47,270 nt of DNA from an uncultured Lachnospiraceae bacterium (GCA_902792005.1 CADAXW010000007.1:1-47270), one strand, 5' to 3'; positions 17,234 to 25,724 are shown, counted from the stretch's first letter. Numbers and translations are program-made. Notes: a model not told the origin generated them from the sequence alone.

Positions 17234-17733
17234 GTATAGTCGTTTATCCGGGCAGTTTTGATCCGGTTACCGTAGGACATATGGATCTGATCCGGAGAGC
17301 TGCAGGGCTTTTCGATCAGCTGATCGTAGGGGTTTTAGTGAACTCTGAGAAAAAAACACCGTTGTTTTCTTTGGAAGAACGTGTTATTATGTTGAGAGAT
17401 GCATGTAAGGATCTACCGAATGTATCTGTAGAGAGCTTTGACGGACTTCTGATCGATTTTGTTCGGGCGAAGGGTTCGAATACCATCATCAGAGGACTGA
17501 GAGAGCTCATGGATTTTGAAATGGAACTTCAGATCGCTCAGGTGAACCGGGTGGTTTCCGGCGGGATCGAGACACTGTTCCTTCCCACGGATCCCAGTTA
17601 TTCCGATGTGAGCTCGTCGGTGGTTCGGGAGTATGCAAGATATCAGGTGGCACTTCCGGAGTTTGTTCCGGAAAATGTACTGGATACGATGATAAAAAAG
17701 GGGATTGTGAAGTCCGCAAAACAGGAGGATTAA
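17230..17733 (+). CDS. coaD: Phosphopantetheine adenylyltransferase
   Basis: 167 residues with the nucleotidyltransferase signature YPGSFDPVTVGHMDLI at the start, an RGLRELMDFEMELQIAQVN segment, and the C-terminal DVSSSVVRE motif (the SSTxVR-type site). It makes dephospho-CoA from phosphopantetheine and ATP, the penultimate step of CoA synthesis. The start overlaps the rsmD stop by four bases. Length is standard (about 160). Confidence 0.97.
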   Translation: MSIVVYPGSFDPVTVGHMDLIRRAAGLFDQLIVGVLVNSEKKTPLFSLEERVIMLRDACKDLPNVSVESFDGLLIDFVRAKGSNTIIRGLRELMDFEMELQIAQVNRVVSGGIETLFLPTDPSYSDVSSSVVREYARYQVALPEFVPENVLDTMIKKGIVKSAKQED

Positions 17734-17737
17734 AGAA

Positions 17738-18502
17738 ATGGGTAAAAAAGGTGTAGAGGAAATGATCAGTGAGATCGAGATATTTATCGATAACTGTAAA
17801 TATCAACCGCTCTCATCCAATAAGATCGTTGTTCCGAAGGACGAGATTCAGCGACTGCTCGGCGAGCTTAAGATGAAGCTCCCCAGTGAGATCGAGCGTT
17901 GTAAAAAGATCATGCGCAACAAGGAGGCAATCCTTGCATCCGCAAGAACCCGTTCCGATGCGATCATTTCCGAGTCCGTAAATGAAGCGAACCGCCTTGT
18001 AGATACAAATCATATCACAGAGCTTGCAAATATCCGCGCAAATGAGATCCTGGATGCTGCAAGACAGGAGGCAGACCGTATCCTTGCAGATGCGAATGCA
18101 GAAGCAAATGAGGTTCGTCTGGGTGCGATGTCCTATACAAAGCAGAAGCTGTCTGACATGAGAGACTTCTTCGCAGCAACCCTTGAGGCTGATCGCGAGA
18201 ATTACAAGAATCTGGTTGACAGCCTGGAGAACAGCGTATTCACACTGGAGACGAATATGAGCGAGGTTGATGCCAGCATCGGACTTCTGACCGGCGTTGC
18301 ACCGGTTCAGCCGATCCCGGAGGCACAGCCGAACTATGCATCTCAGAGACTTACAGCAGAAGCAGCAGATGATTCCATGGATTATCTGGATGATGAGGAT
18401 GACGACTTCGGCGTTGATGCTGACGAGGAAGAGGAAGAAGATACCGATTTCGACGATGATGATTTCGAGGATGATGAGGATGACGATTTCCTTGATGAGT
18501 AA
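17738..18502 (+). CDS. Coiled-coil protein with acidic tail (DivIVA/V-ATPase-H-like helix)
   Basis: 254 residues, starting four bases after coaD with GGAGG overlapping the coaD stop region. The N-terminal part (ISEIEIFIDNCKYQPLSSNKIVVPKDEI) looks like a short globular cap. Residues about 40-180 form a long coiled coil rich in Ala, Glu and Arg (ANEILDAARQEADRILADAN), as in DivIVA-type or ATP synthase b-type stalks. The last 40 residues are almost all Asp and Glu with interspersed Phe. Proteins like this next to coaD are common in Lachnospiraceae as far as I recall, but have no assigned role. It has no membrane segment. It is the last gene of the operon. Confidence 0.75.
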   Translation: MGKKGVEEMISEIEIFIDNCKYQPLSSNKIVVPKDEIQRLLGELKMKLPSEIERCKKIMRNKEAILASARTRSDAIISESVNEANRLVDTNHITELANIRANEILDAARQEADRILADANAEANEVRLGAMSYTKQKLSDMRDFFAATLEADRENYKNLVDSLENSVFTLETNMSEVDASIGLLTGVAPVQPIPEAQPNYASQRLTAEAADDSMDYLDDEDDDFGVDADEEEEEDTDFDDDDFEDDEDDDFLDE

Positions 18503-18554
18503 TCGAAGTGTGATCACAGAATAGTCGAAGAGTAATCTTTAAATAACATGAATC

Positions 18555-18597
18555 AAAAGGTGACAGGGGAAATGAACTCCCCTGTCACCTTTTTTTG
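18555..18597. terminator. Strong bidirectional terminator
   Basis: The perfect stem AGGTGACAGGGGA / TCCCCTGTCACCT has a seven-base loop, followed by T7 on the plus strand and preceded by four A's (T4 on the minus strand). It ends the asp23-to-coiled-coil operon and can also serve tmcAL from the other side. Confidence 0.93.
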
Positions 18598-18647
18598 CGC
18601 GATATGGCCGACACAACACGTGTATTTGCCGGCCAAAGCTTCCTATT

Positions 18648-19910
18648 TTACACCATGGCCGGTGTGCGCCTTAGCTCCTCCGGCAGCTCTATTCCGTGGG
18701 CGGAGAACATGAGCTGGTTATACAGACGGGAAGCCTTAAGATCCAGCTCCCAGAGACGCTGCAGCTTTCTTTCTTCCGGATGGAAGGCTGCATTTCGGGT
18801 GATGATCATACCCTCCGGGGCCAGGCGCAGCAAATGTGTGCTTTCTCTCCGGGCACTGAGAAGGTTCAGGTAAAGGGGGAGCATGCACCGTTCCTCCCGG
18901 CTCAGCCGGTCTCCCTCCGTCACTCCGAGGATCAGATGAAGAAGACTCCGGGTGATCCTGCCCCGGGTCTCGTTTTTGCGTTTCATGCCTTCCACCAGCG
19001 TTTCATAATCCACAGGAAGAGACTGCTTTCTGAGGCGCTGATACATTTCCGGCGTCATTCCAAGAGGAAGTGAGTCCGGGGAGGGCGCATCGGTCAGCTC
19101 CAGCATCCTTGCGGCAAGATAAGGCATCAGACCGTCCGGTGAAAGGATCAGCTGATCTGCACAGGGCTGATATACAGTATAGGAGCCCTCCGGGAGTTCA
19201 CCCTTCAGATAGCTTTTTGCATCGGATCGGGTGTTTCCCTCCGGTTCGGCAGAAGGGCCGGTGGTGAGCGAAGGGTCCTGCATGGCAGCCAGCCGGTTTC
19301 GGATACCGGTGGCAGAAGCGGAGGTTCCGCTGTGATAATCGGCGGTTCGCTTTACGAGACAGGGCTTCATCCGGCTTCCTACCCGCTTCAGGGCTGCCAT
19401 ATATTCCAGCGCAAGGATGTTATTCGGTGTTCGGACCAGAGGACGTACCGAGTCGCCAAGAACGGCGGCAAGTGCTTCCTCCCGGGCGGCGGGGAAGCTG
19501 AGTCCCTCCTTCTGACGCTCCTGAAGACAGCTCCGAAAGGCTTCCGGCTCCTCTGTGATGCAGTCAGCGATTTCAAGAAAGGCGGAGGTATCGGGGTTTT
19601 CCACACCAAAAACCAGATATTCCGGAAGAGAAAGCCGTGAGAGGAGCGTTACCGCACCCTCGGCAAAATCCGGAGCACTGCCCGTGGCAAAAAGCACCGG
19701 AAGTTCAAACACAAGATCGATGCCGGATCTGGTTGCTGCTTCGGCGCGGAGATACTTATCCAGAGTCATGGGAAGCCCCTGCTGGGAGAAGCAGCCGGAC
19801 ATCACGGAAACGGCAGACTCTGCCCCGGTGATCTCTCTGGCCTGCTCCAGCAGGTATGCATGACCTTTATGATAAGGGTTATATTCACTTATGACAGCGA
19901 GTACGGACAT
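18648..19910 (-). CDS. tmcAL: tRNA(Met) cytidine acetate ligase TmcAL (YlbM)
   Basis: 420 residues. The N-terminal nucleotidyltransferase fold shows the HIGH-like motif in SEYNPYHKGHAYLL, followed by VMSGCFSQQGLPMTLDKYLRAEAA and a long C-terminal helical tRNA-binding part with RITRSLLHLILG. TmcAL forms N4-acetylcytidine at the wobble position of elongator tRNA-Met using acetate and ATP. AAAGGA lies upstream of the ATG. Its leader contains three copies of an 11-base repeat (19936-19976). Length is normal (about 390-420). Confidence 0.92.
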   Translation of the reverse strand: MSVLAVISEYNPYHKGHAYLLEQAREITGAESAVSVMSGCFSQQGLPMTLDKYLRAEAATRSGIDLVFELPVLFATGSAPDFAEGAVTLLSRLSLPEYLVFGVENPDTSAFLEIADCITEEPEAFRSCLQERQKEGLSFPAAREEALAAVLGDSVRPLVRTPNNILALEYMAALKRVGSRMKPCLVKRTADYHSGTSASATGIRNRLAAMQDPSLTTGPSAEPEGNTRSDAKSYLKGELPEGSYTVYQPCADQLILSPDGLMPYLAARMLELTDAPSPDSLPLGMTPEMYQRLRKQSLPVDYETLVEGMKRKNETRGRITRSLLHLILGVTEGDRLSREERCMLPLYLNLLSARRESTHLLRLAPEGMIITRNAAFHPEERKLQRLWELDLKASRLYNQLMFSAHGIELPEELRRTPAMV

Positions 19911-19935
19911 GCAGCAGATCCTTTCTTTTTACGTC

Positions 19936-19976
19936 CTATTTCCGTTCTATTTCCGTTCTATTTCCGTTCTTTTCCG
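19936..19976. repeat. Three tandem 11-base repeats in the tmcAL leader
   Basis: CTATTTCCGTT occurs three times without spacing (19936-19968) and continues as a partial fourth copy. On the minus strand this is AACGGAAATAG, lying between the tmcAL promoter and its start codon, about 26 bases before the ATG. Function unknown. Confidence 0.85.
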
Positions 19977-20018
19977 TATGGCGCGCGTTATTTCTGCACT
20001 TAAAAGTCAGATAAAATG

Positions 20019-20047
20019 ATTATAATAGAGTGGTATTTAAAATGCAA
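20019..20047 (-). promoter_or_regulatory. Promoter of tmcAL
   Basis: On the minus strand TTGCAT (20042-20047), a 17-base spacer and a perfect TATAAT (20019-20024) point to tmcAL and give a leader of about 100 bases that carries the 11-base repeats. Confidence 0.75.
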
Positions 20048-20111
20048 ATGTGATATAATGACCATCGCAAATCATCTTACGTCTTTTTTTCTGATTTTTT
20101 TCTTTTTTCGG

Positions 20112-20140
20112 TTGACATTTCCACTTAAATATTATAGGAT
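20112..20140 (+). promoter_or_regulatory. Promoter of recA
   Basis: A perfect TTGACA (20112-20117), a 17-base spacer and TAGGAT (20135-20140). It is preceded by T-rich tracts. The LexA box lies just downstream of the -10. Confidence 0.82.
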
Positions 20141-20151
20141 AACATAAGAAA

Positions 20152-20165
20152 CGAACATATGTTTG
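20152..20165 (+). promoter_or_regulatory. LexA (SOS) box in the recA leader
   Basis: CGAACATATGTTTG matches the Gram-positive SOS consensus CGAACRNRYGTTCG at all but one base. It overlaps the expected transcription start of recA and lies before the AGGAGG ribosome site. LexA bound here would block recA-recX until DNA damage. Confidence 0.88.
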
Positions 20166-20181
20166 TTATTAGGAGGTTGTT

Positions 20182-21228
20182 ATGGCAGACGAGAATAAGA
20201 TTAGAGCGCTGGATGCTGCGCTGGTTCAAATCGAAAAGCAGTTCGGTAAGGGCTCGGTTATGAAACTGGGTGATCAGAATGCGAACATGAACATAGAAGT
20301 GGTACCTACCGGTTCCCTCAGTCTGGATATCGCACTGGGGATCGGCGGAATGCCGAGAGGCCGTGTGATCGAGATCTACGGACCTGAATCCAGTGGTAAG
20401 ACAACGGTTGCGCTTCATGTGGTTTCCGAGGTACAGCGTATGGGTGGTATCGCAGGCTTTATCGATGCAGAGCATGCACTGGATCCTGTTTATGCGCGGA
20501 ATATCGGAGTGGATATCGATAATCTCTACATATCCCAGCCGGATAACGGAGAGCAGGCGCTTGAGATCACCGAGACCATGGTTCGGTCCGGTGCAATGGA
20601 TGTTGTGGTTATCGACTCTGTTGCAGCCCTTGTACCTAAGGCGGAGATTGACGGCGAGATGGGTGATTCCCATGTGGGACTTCATGCACGTCTGATGTCT
20701 CAGGCCCTCAGGAAGCTGACGGCTGTGATCAATAAAACCAATTGTGTGGTTATTTTCATCAACCAGCTGCGTGAGAAGGTGGGCGTTATGTTCGGTAATC
20801 CCGAAACCACCACCGGCGGCCGGGCGCTGAAGTTCTACGCTTCTGTTCGTCTGGATGTAAGAAGAGTAGAGTCCCTGAAGCAGAATGGTGAAGTGATCGG
20901 TAACCATGTACGTGTCAAGGTAGTGAAGAACAAGGTGGCACCTCCGTTCCGTGAAGCAGAGTTTGATATCATGTTCGGAAAGGGTATCTCCAAAGCAGGC
21001 GATATTCTGGATCTTGCTGCAAAGCATGACGTGATCGTAAAGTCCGGCGCATGGTATTCCTATCTGGGAGAGAAGATAGGGCAGGGCCGTGAGAATGCAA
21101 AGCAGTATCTCACTGACAATCCGGATGTCATGAAGGAAGTGGAAGATAAGGTCCGCGTGATCGTAGGTGTGGCCCAGGATCCGGATGCCATGGGTGATGC
21201 AGATTCAGCCGCTGAGGATGATGAATGA
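20182..21228 (+). CDS. recA: Recombinase RecA
   Basis: 348 residues with all family landmarks: [18 protein letters not shown], Walker [42 protein letters not shown] (Walker B and loop 1), [30 protein letters not shown] (loop 2 region) split only by descriptive ends here, and an acidic C-terminus. It forms ATP-dependent filaments on single-stranded DNA for homologous repair and SOS induction. No intein is present. It is preceded by AGGAGG and overlaps recX by four bases. Confidence 0.98.
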   Translation: MADENKIRALDAALVQIEKQFGKGSVMKLGDQNANMNIEVVPTGSLSLDIALGIGGMPRGRVIEIYGPESSGKTTVALHVVSEVQRMGGIAGFIDAEHALDPVYARNIGVDIDNLYISQPDNGEQALEITETMVRSGAMDVVVIDSVAALVPKAEIDGEMGDSHVGLHARLMSQALRKLTAVINKTNCVVIFINQLREKVGVMFGNPETTTGGRALKFYASVRLDVRRVESLKQNGEVIGNHVRVKVVKNKVAPPFREAEFDIMFGKGISKAGDILDLAAKHDVIVKSGAWYSYLGEKIGQGRENAKQYLTDNPDVMKEVEDKVRVIVGVAQDPDAMGDADSAAEDDE

Positions 21229-21761
21229 TCCCGGCATGGGACAAGTCCATAGATCTTCTGGCACGGGCAGAGCTTTCCTCCTATGATCTGATCCGCAAGC
21301 TGAAAAGCCGTGGATATGAACAGGAGGAGATCGAGGATACCGTGACCCGGCTGTATGAAGCAGGATATCTGAATGATGAGAGATATGCCAGGGCGTATAT
21401 CCGACGGTATTCTTCGGATCGAAGCTCCGGAAGGATCCTGCAGGAGTTGAGACAGAAAGGGATACAGCCGGAGGATCCGCAGCAGCTGCTGCAGGAGGTG
21501 TATGAAGAGGAGGAACGCTCGGAGGATCAGGTTCTTCAGAAACTGATCCACAGCAGGCTTCGTTATGTTCCGGAGTCCGTTATGCTGGATATGAAGAATA
21601 CGAAGGCCAGGACGGACAAAAAGGACATGAATGGAAATGTGAATGGAAATGTGAATGGAAATAAAGAGCTGAATCGGCTTTATTCATTCCTGCTCCGAAG
21701 AGGTTTTTCCTATGGGGCGGTCCGGGAAGCAGTTGACCAGTATATTACAGAAAATGCTTAA
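21225..21761 (+). CDS. recX: Regulatory protein RecX
   Basis: 178 residues of repeated three-helix units: [42 protein letters not shown], and [12 protein letters not shown], typical of RecX, which dampens RecA filament activity. The ATGA overlap with recA means coupled translation and shared LexA control. An Asn/Gly-rich insert ([14 protein letters not shown]) near residues 135-148 is encoded by a 12-base tandem repeat and lies in a loop before the last helices. Confidence 0.9.
   Translation: MIPAWDKSIDLLARAELSSYDLIRKLKSRGYEQEEIEDTVTRLYEAGYLNDERYARAYIRRYSSDRSSGRILQELRQKGIQPEDPQQLLQEVYEEEERSEDQVLQKLIHSRLRYVPESVMLDMKNTKARTDKKDMNGNVNGNVNGNKELNRLYSFLLRRGFSYGAVREAVDQYITENA
21628..21662 (+). repeat. 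Three 12-base tandem repeats inside recX
   Basis: TGAATGGAAATG is repeated nearly three times in frame, adding Asn-Gly-Asn-Val units to a loop of RecX. Changes in copy number would not disturb the frame. Confidence 0.88.
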
Positions 21762-21766
21762 TTTGT

Positions 21767-21802
21767 ATCTGCATTTTCGCACGAATGCAGATCGTGTTTT
21801 TA
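21767..21802 (+). terminator. Terminator after recX
   Basis: ATCTGCATT / AATGCAGAT form a nine-pair stem with an eight-base loop five bases after the recX stop, followed by CGTGTTTTT. Confidence 0.7.
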
Positions 21803-21862
21803 ATTCTCTTTTTTACAGTTTTGTTCTTTCATCCCGTAACTGCATGATAAAAAGGAGATTAT

Positions 21863-22792
21863 ATGAACGTGGATGAATTTCAAAGACATAAAGGTATCAG
21901 AGAAACAGCAAAGGAAAAACTCCCGGAGCTGATCCGGGAAAAACTGGAGGATTATCAGCTGGAGTCGGTCTATGCACATGATGCCATGAAGAAAAACGGC
22001 CAGCTTCTGCTTGGGGTGACTGTTGTCCCGAAGGGACAGGATATGGCGCCTTGTATCTATGTTGAACCTTATCTGCCGCCGGATCCGGCGCAGCTTTCCG
22101 GACATGAGATCTGGGAGCAGGTGGCAGAACGGATGGCGAAGGACTTCCGGTATGCGCTGGAGGTGATCGAGCCGGACCAGGTGAAGCTCTTTGATGCGGC
22201 CTGGCTGGAAGAAAAACTGGTTCTGGAGCTGGTGAATAAAGAAAAGAACCTTTCGCTGCTGAAGAATAATACCTACAAAGAATTCCTTGATCTGGCTGCC
22301 ATGCTTCGCTGGGAGATGGTCTGTGGGAATCGTGTGGGAAGCGCCGCCATTTCGGAACAGGTGGTCCGAGAATGGGGGCGATCGGTGGATGAGCTCTATG
22401 ACATTGCACTCGCGAATTGCATGAAGAAATATCCGGCAAGGATCGAGCCTCTGCGGAATGTTCTGGATGAGATGTCCCGGGGGCTGCTGACGGATGTGGA
22501 CAGCCCGTTTTATTATGTCGGAACGGAGCGGGGTGTTCAGGGAAGCATAGCGATCCTTTATCCGGGTGTCTTAAAGGAAATCTATGAAAAGATGGGAGAA
22601 CCCTATTATATCATTCCGTCCAGTATCAACGAGCTTCTGGCACTGCCTGTGGGAGCAGAGGATGAAACAGGATATCTCATGGATCTGATCCATGAGATCA
22701 ATTCACATATGCTCGACAAAACAGAAGTGCTGACGGATGCGCTCTATCGGTACCGGGTTGAGACGGATACTTTGGAAACTGTTTTAGCCTAA
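21863..22792 (+). CDS. DUF5688-like protein
   Basis: 309 residues, no signal peptide or membrane segment. The C-terminal part, with YVGTERGVQGSIAILYPGVLKEIYEKMGE (two adjoining segments) and YYIIPSSINELLALP, matches the pattern I associate with DUF5688, a family seen mainly in Lachnospiraceae and relatives. The assignment is from memory. The biochemical role is unknown. In that family the IPSS and ILYP segments are the most conserved. It has AAGGAGA before its ATG and stands alone between two terminator/promoter pairs. Confidence 0.6.
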   Translation: MNVDEFQRHKGIRETAKEKLPELIREKLEDYQLESVYAHDAMKKNGQLLLGVTVVPKGQDMAPCIYVEPYLPPDPAQLSGHEIWEQVAERMAKDFRYALEVIEPDQVKLFDAAWLEEKLVLELVNKEKNLSLLKNNTYKEFLDLAAMLRWEMVCGNRVGSAAISEQVVREWGRSVDELYDIALANCMKKYPARIEPLRNVLDEMSRGLLTDVDSPFYYVGTERGVQGSIAILYPGVLKEIYEKMGEPYYIIPSSINELLALPVGAEDETGYLMDLIHEINSHMLDKTEVLTDALYRYRVETDTLETVLA

Positions 22793-22822
22793 TTCGTATC
22801 GTGTATTTTTTATACAATTCCA

Positions 22823-22851
22823 TTGACGTATGAGACCCTCTGTGATATATT
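22823..22851 (+). promoter_or_regulatory. Promoter of the cold-shock gene
   Basis: TTGACG (22823-22828), a 17-base spacer and TATATT (22846-22851). The resulting leader of about 50 bases precedes the cold-shock gene; long leaders in this family can act as temperature-sensitive mRNA structures, which is not shown here. Confidence 0.72.
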
Positions 22852-22906
22852 TAAGAGTGTGATTTATTCAAAAATCGCACGAATACTAACTTTGGAGGGA
22901 TTAGAG

Positions 22907-23110
22907 ATGGCAAAGGGGACTGTAAAATGGTTTAACAACCAGAAGGGCTTTGGTTTCATCACAGGCGAAGACGGAAAAGATGTATTTGTTCACTTCTCCG
23001 GTCTTAACATGGAAGGATTCAAAACTCTTGAAGAAGGACAGAATGTAGAATACGACGTTACAGAGGGCGAAAAGGGACCCCAGGCTACAAACGTAACTGT
23101 TATTCAGTAA
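22907..23110 (+). CDS. Cold-shock protein (CspA family)
   Basis: 67 residues from ATG 22907 with GGAGG eight bases upstream: [19 protein letters not shown] (RNP1 KGFGFI) and DVFVHFSGL (RNP2 VFVHF). This is the standard single-domain OB-fold cold-shock protein that binds single-stranded RNA and DNA and melts mRNA structure. A longer in-frame reading from 22823 begins inside the promoter and is not credible. Confidence 0.96.
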   Translation: MAKGTVKWFNNQKGFGFITGEDGKDVFVHFSGLNMEGFKTLEEGQNVEYDVTEGEKGPQATNVTVIQ

Positions 23111-23210
23111 CACATTCCGGCGAGACGAGCTTTACATCGTACCGGGTTGAATCATATATATTACGACTTATAGATTCTTTACCAGATACCAACTAAAGTG
23201 AATTTTGCAA

Positions 23211-23242
23211 TTGGCCGACAACATTTGTTGCCGGCCTTTTTC
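23211..23242 (+). terminator. Terminator after the cold-shock gene
   Basis: GGCCGACAAC ATTT GTTGCCGGCC forms a stem of about nine pairs with one mismatch, followed by T5. It lies about 100 bases after the stop codon. The bases between (23111-23210) hold no gene that I can see. Confidence 0.82.
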
Positions 23243-23266
23243 ATGTTTTGTAATTCTGCATATATT

Positions 23267-23314
23267 GAAATAATAATTTCGGTAATAATTGACAAAAACC
23301 GTATTTCAGAATAC
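23267..23314 (+). promoter_or_regulatory. Two palindromes around the tetR promoter, likely operators
   Basis: GAAAT-AATA-ATTTC (23267-23280) lies just upstream of the -35 box. GTATT-TCAG-AATAC (23301-23314) lies between -35 and -10 and overlaps the -10. TetR-type repressors usually bind such sites in front of their own gene, so autoregulation is likely. Confidence 0.5.
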
Positions 23315-23317
23315 AAT
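23289..23317 (+). promoter_or_regulatory. Promoter of the tetR-response regulator-rarA operon
   Basis: Perfect TTGACA (23289-23294), 17-base spacer, TACAAT (23312-23317). No terminator or other promoter is seen until 25996, so it probably drives four genes. Confidence 0.8.
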
Positions 23318-23379
23318 AATCTTGGGGTATTGAGTGTTATTAGCAAGAGACGATAAGAGAAGAAATAAGGGGGATTTGA

Positions 23380-23970
23380 ATGACAGAGAGTTTTATTTCG
23401 ACAAAGGATCGAATCATCTCTACTGCAATCGATATAATAAGTGAATCCGGACTCTCGAATCTTACGACAAAGACAATCTCCATCAAGGCGAATCTGTCAG
23501 AACCGCTGTTGTATCGTTTCTATGGCGATATAGATGAATTGTTGGTAGATGTAGTGAATTACTATTTCCGGTTTGACAAGGGTATTCGCAAGACGATTCA
23601 GGGCAAAGAGGGAACTAATATTGAAAGGATAAAGGCATACGTAGAGAACTATGCGATCTACTATGAGAACTACTATACATTGGCGACACTTATGCTTCAG
23701 TATGAGGAATTACTGCATAATGCGGCCACAAGAGAACTCATTGTAGAAGGTGCTACCAGCCGGAGAAATTATGTGACGGAGCTGTTCCGGGCAGCACTGG
23801 ATGCAGGGGAGATCAAGGAAGGACTTGATCCTGCAAATCTGGCAGACGTTGTTCATGGATTTATCCGTGCGGCCATTCTGAAACGAAGATTCGGTGCACA
23901 AAGAGGTTCCTTTGGAAAAGAGATCTGTGTATTTATCGATGATTTGATTCGACTGATATCGAAAAAGTAA
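23380..23970 (+). CDS. TetR/AcrR family transcriptional regulator
   Basis: 196 residues. The N-terminal helix-turn-helix (about 8-55) reads TKDRIISTAIDIISESGL, then LTTKTISIKANLSEPLLYRFYGDIDELL, the classic TetR DNA-binding fold. The C-terminal ligand domain is all-helical with tyrosine-rich AIYYENYYTL. The ligand is unknown. GGGGG stands seven bases before the ATG. It probably controls its own operon through the palindromes at 23267-23314. Confidence 0.9.
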   Translation: MTESFISTKDRIISTAIDIISESGLSNLTTKTISIKANLSEPLLYRFYGDIDELLVDVVNYYFRFDKGIRKTIQGKEGTNIERIKAYVENYAIYYENYYTLATLMLQYEELLHNAATRELIVEGATSRRNYVTELFRAALDAGEIKEGLDPANLADVVHGFIRAAILKRRFGAQRGSFGKEICVFIDDLIRLISKK

Positions 23971-23986
23971 AAAGCGGAGGTGTATT

Positions 23987-24376
23987 ATGAGGGTATTGGT
24001 AGCTGAGGACGATCAGGCCAGTGGAAAGTTTTTATCAAAGCTGTTAACCCGCTATGGTGAGGTTGTTCTTACCACAGATGGGATCCAGGCGGTGGACACA
24101 TTTGTTGCAGCCGCTTCGGAGAAGAACTTCTTTGATCTGGTCTGCCTTGATATAATGATGCCGAAGATTGATGGATATAAAGCACTGGCTTCCATCCGCG
24201 ATGCGGAGAGAAAGCTCGGGATCCCCCGGATCTCCAGATGCAAGGTGGTCATGATCAGTGCGCTGGATGAGGACTTTGATGCGTCCTATGCCAGTGAGGA
24301 TTATGATGATTATATCTGTAAACCCATTGATGTTGTGAAGTTTGATTCGATCATCAAGAAGCTGGGAGTAGTATAG
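23987..24376 (+). CDS. Stand-alone response regulator (receiver domain only)
   Basis: 129 residues, one CheY-like receiver domain. The acidic pair is in VAEDDQ (residues 7-8 region), the phosphoacceptor Asp in LVCLDIMMPKIDGY, the switch Ser in VMISAL and the Lys in DYICKPID. There is no output domain, so it must act by protein contact or as a phosphorelay step. It lies 16 bases after tetR and 13 before rarA. No cognate kinase is adjacent. Confidence 0.92.
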   Translation: MRVLVAEDDQASGKFLSKLLTRYGEVVLTTDGIQAVDTFVAAASEKNFFDLVCLDIMMPKIDGYKALASIRDAERKLGIPRISRCKVVMISALDEDFDASYASEDYDDYICKPIDVVKFDSIIKKLGVV

Positions 24377-24389
24377 AAGGTTAGGTTAA

Positions 24390-25724
24390 ATGGATCTATT
24401 TGACTATATGCGGGAACAGAGCGGCAAAAAGGATGCGCCGCTGGCCAGAAGGCTTCGGCCAAAGAAGCTGGAGGATGTTGTAGGACAGGAGCATATCCTG
24501 GGACCCGGCAGGCTGCTGACACGTGCCATCGAGGCGGACCGCTTGTCATCGGTTATTCTCTACGGCCCTCCGGGAACGGGAAAAACCACACTGGCATACG
24601 TGATCGCAAATACCACAAAAGCTGATTTTAAAGAAATAAATGCTACAACCTCCGGTAAGAAGGATATGGAGGAGGTTGTACAGGGAGCCCGGGATGCACT
24701 GGGCATGTATGGCAGGAAAACCATTCTCTTTGTGGACGAGATACATCGGTTCAACAAAGCGCAGCAGGATTTCCTGCTTCCTTATGTTGAGGACGGAACT
24801 GTGATCCTCATCGGTGCCACCACGGAGAATCCGTATTTTGAGGTGAACAGCGCCCTGATCTCCAGATCCACGGTGTTCCAGCTTAAGCCCCTGAGTCAGG
24901 AGAATATCGAAACCCTGGTCCGCCGGGCAGTCTATGACAAGGAACAGGGGATGGGGGCATACAATGCCGAGATCTCGGAGGAGGCGGTACATTTCCTTGC
25001 GGATATGGCGGAAGGAGATGCCAGAAATGCGCTGAATGCTGTGGAGATCGGTATCCTTACTACGGAACCGGATCCGAAGGACGGCAGGATCCACATCACG
25101 CTGGAGGTGGCAGAGGAATGCATCCAGCGTAGACATATCAAGTATGACAAGGATGGAGATAATCATTACGATATCATTTCTGCCTTTATCAAGTCCATGC
25201 GGGGCTCGGATCCCGATGCGGCGGTATATTATCTGGCCAAGATGCTTTATGGCGGAGAGAGCGTGACATTTATTGCCAGACGCATTATGATCTGCGCCAG
25301 CGAGGATGTGGGTAATGCAGATCCCCAGGCTCTTCAGGTGGCTGTTGCAGCCGCACAGGCAGTGGAGCGTGTGGGACTGCCGGAATCACAGCTGATCCTG
25401 GCCCATGCGGCTACCTATGTGGCTTCCGCTCCGAAGAGCAATGCAGTCACGAATGCTATTTATTCGGCCATGGATGCAGTGAAGAAGTACGGGAGAGCCG
25501 AGGTGCCGCCACATTTACGGGATGCGCATTACAGCGGCTCCAGGGAGCTGGGACATACGGGGTATCAGTATGCACATGATTTCCCGAAGCACTATGTGAA
25601 GCAGCAGTATCTGCCGGATCCTCTGGTGGGAATGCAGTTCTATTATCCTACGGAGCAGGGAAAAGAGGCTGAGATCCGGAAATGGCTGGAGGAATTAAAG
25701 GGCGAAGCGGAGGATGAGTCATGA
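24390..25724 (+). CDS. rarA: Replication-associated recombination protein A (RarA/MgsA)
   Basis: 444 residues, AAA+ ATPase. MDLFDYMREQ, then PLARRLRPKKLEDVVGQEHI, Walker A LYGPPGTGKTTLA, Walker B FVDEIHRFNKAQQD, sensor ATTENPYFEVNSALISRS, and the C-terminal tetramerisation part with SMRGSDPDAAVYYLAKML and HDFPKHYVKQQYLPD. RarA acts at stalled forks and single-strand gaps. Length is normal. It overlaps the next gene by four bases. Confidence 0.96.
   Translation: MDLFDYMREQSGKKDAPLARRLRPKKLEDVVGQEHILGPGRLLTRAIEADRLSSVILYGPPGTGKTTLAYVIANTTKADFKEINATTSGKKDMEEVVQGARDALGMYGRKTILFVDEIHRFNKAQQDFLLPYVEDGTVILIGATTENPYFEVNSALISRSTVFQLKPLSQENIETLVRRAVYDKEQGMGAYNAEISEEAVHFLADMAEGDARNALNAVEIGILTTEPDPKDGRIHITLEVAEECIQRRHIKYDKDGDNHYDIISAFIKSMRGSDPDAAVYYLAKMLYGGESVTFIARRIMICASEDVGNADPQALQVAVAAAQAVERVGLPESQLILAHAATYVASAPKSNAVTNAIYSAMDAVKKYGRAEVPPHLRDAHYSGSRELGHTGYQYAHDFPKHYVKQQYLPDPLVGMQFYYPTEQGKEAEIRKWLEELKGEAEDES

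Noticed and set aside
20054-20059. TATAAT as another plus-strand promoter before recA.
   Set aside because: No -35 hexamer at a suitable distance; the TTGACA promoter at 20112 is far better placed next to the LexA box.
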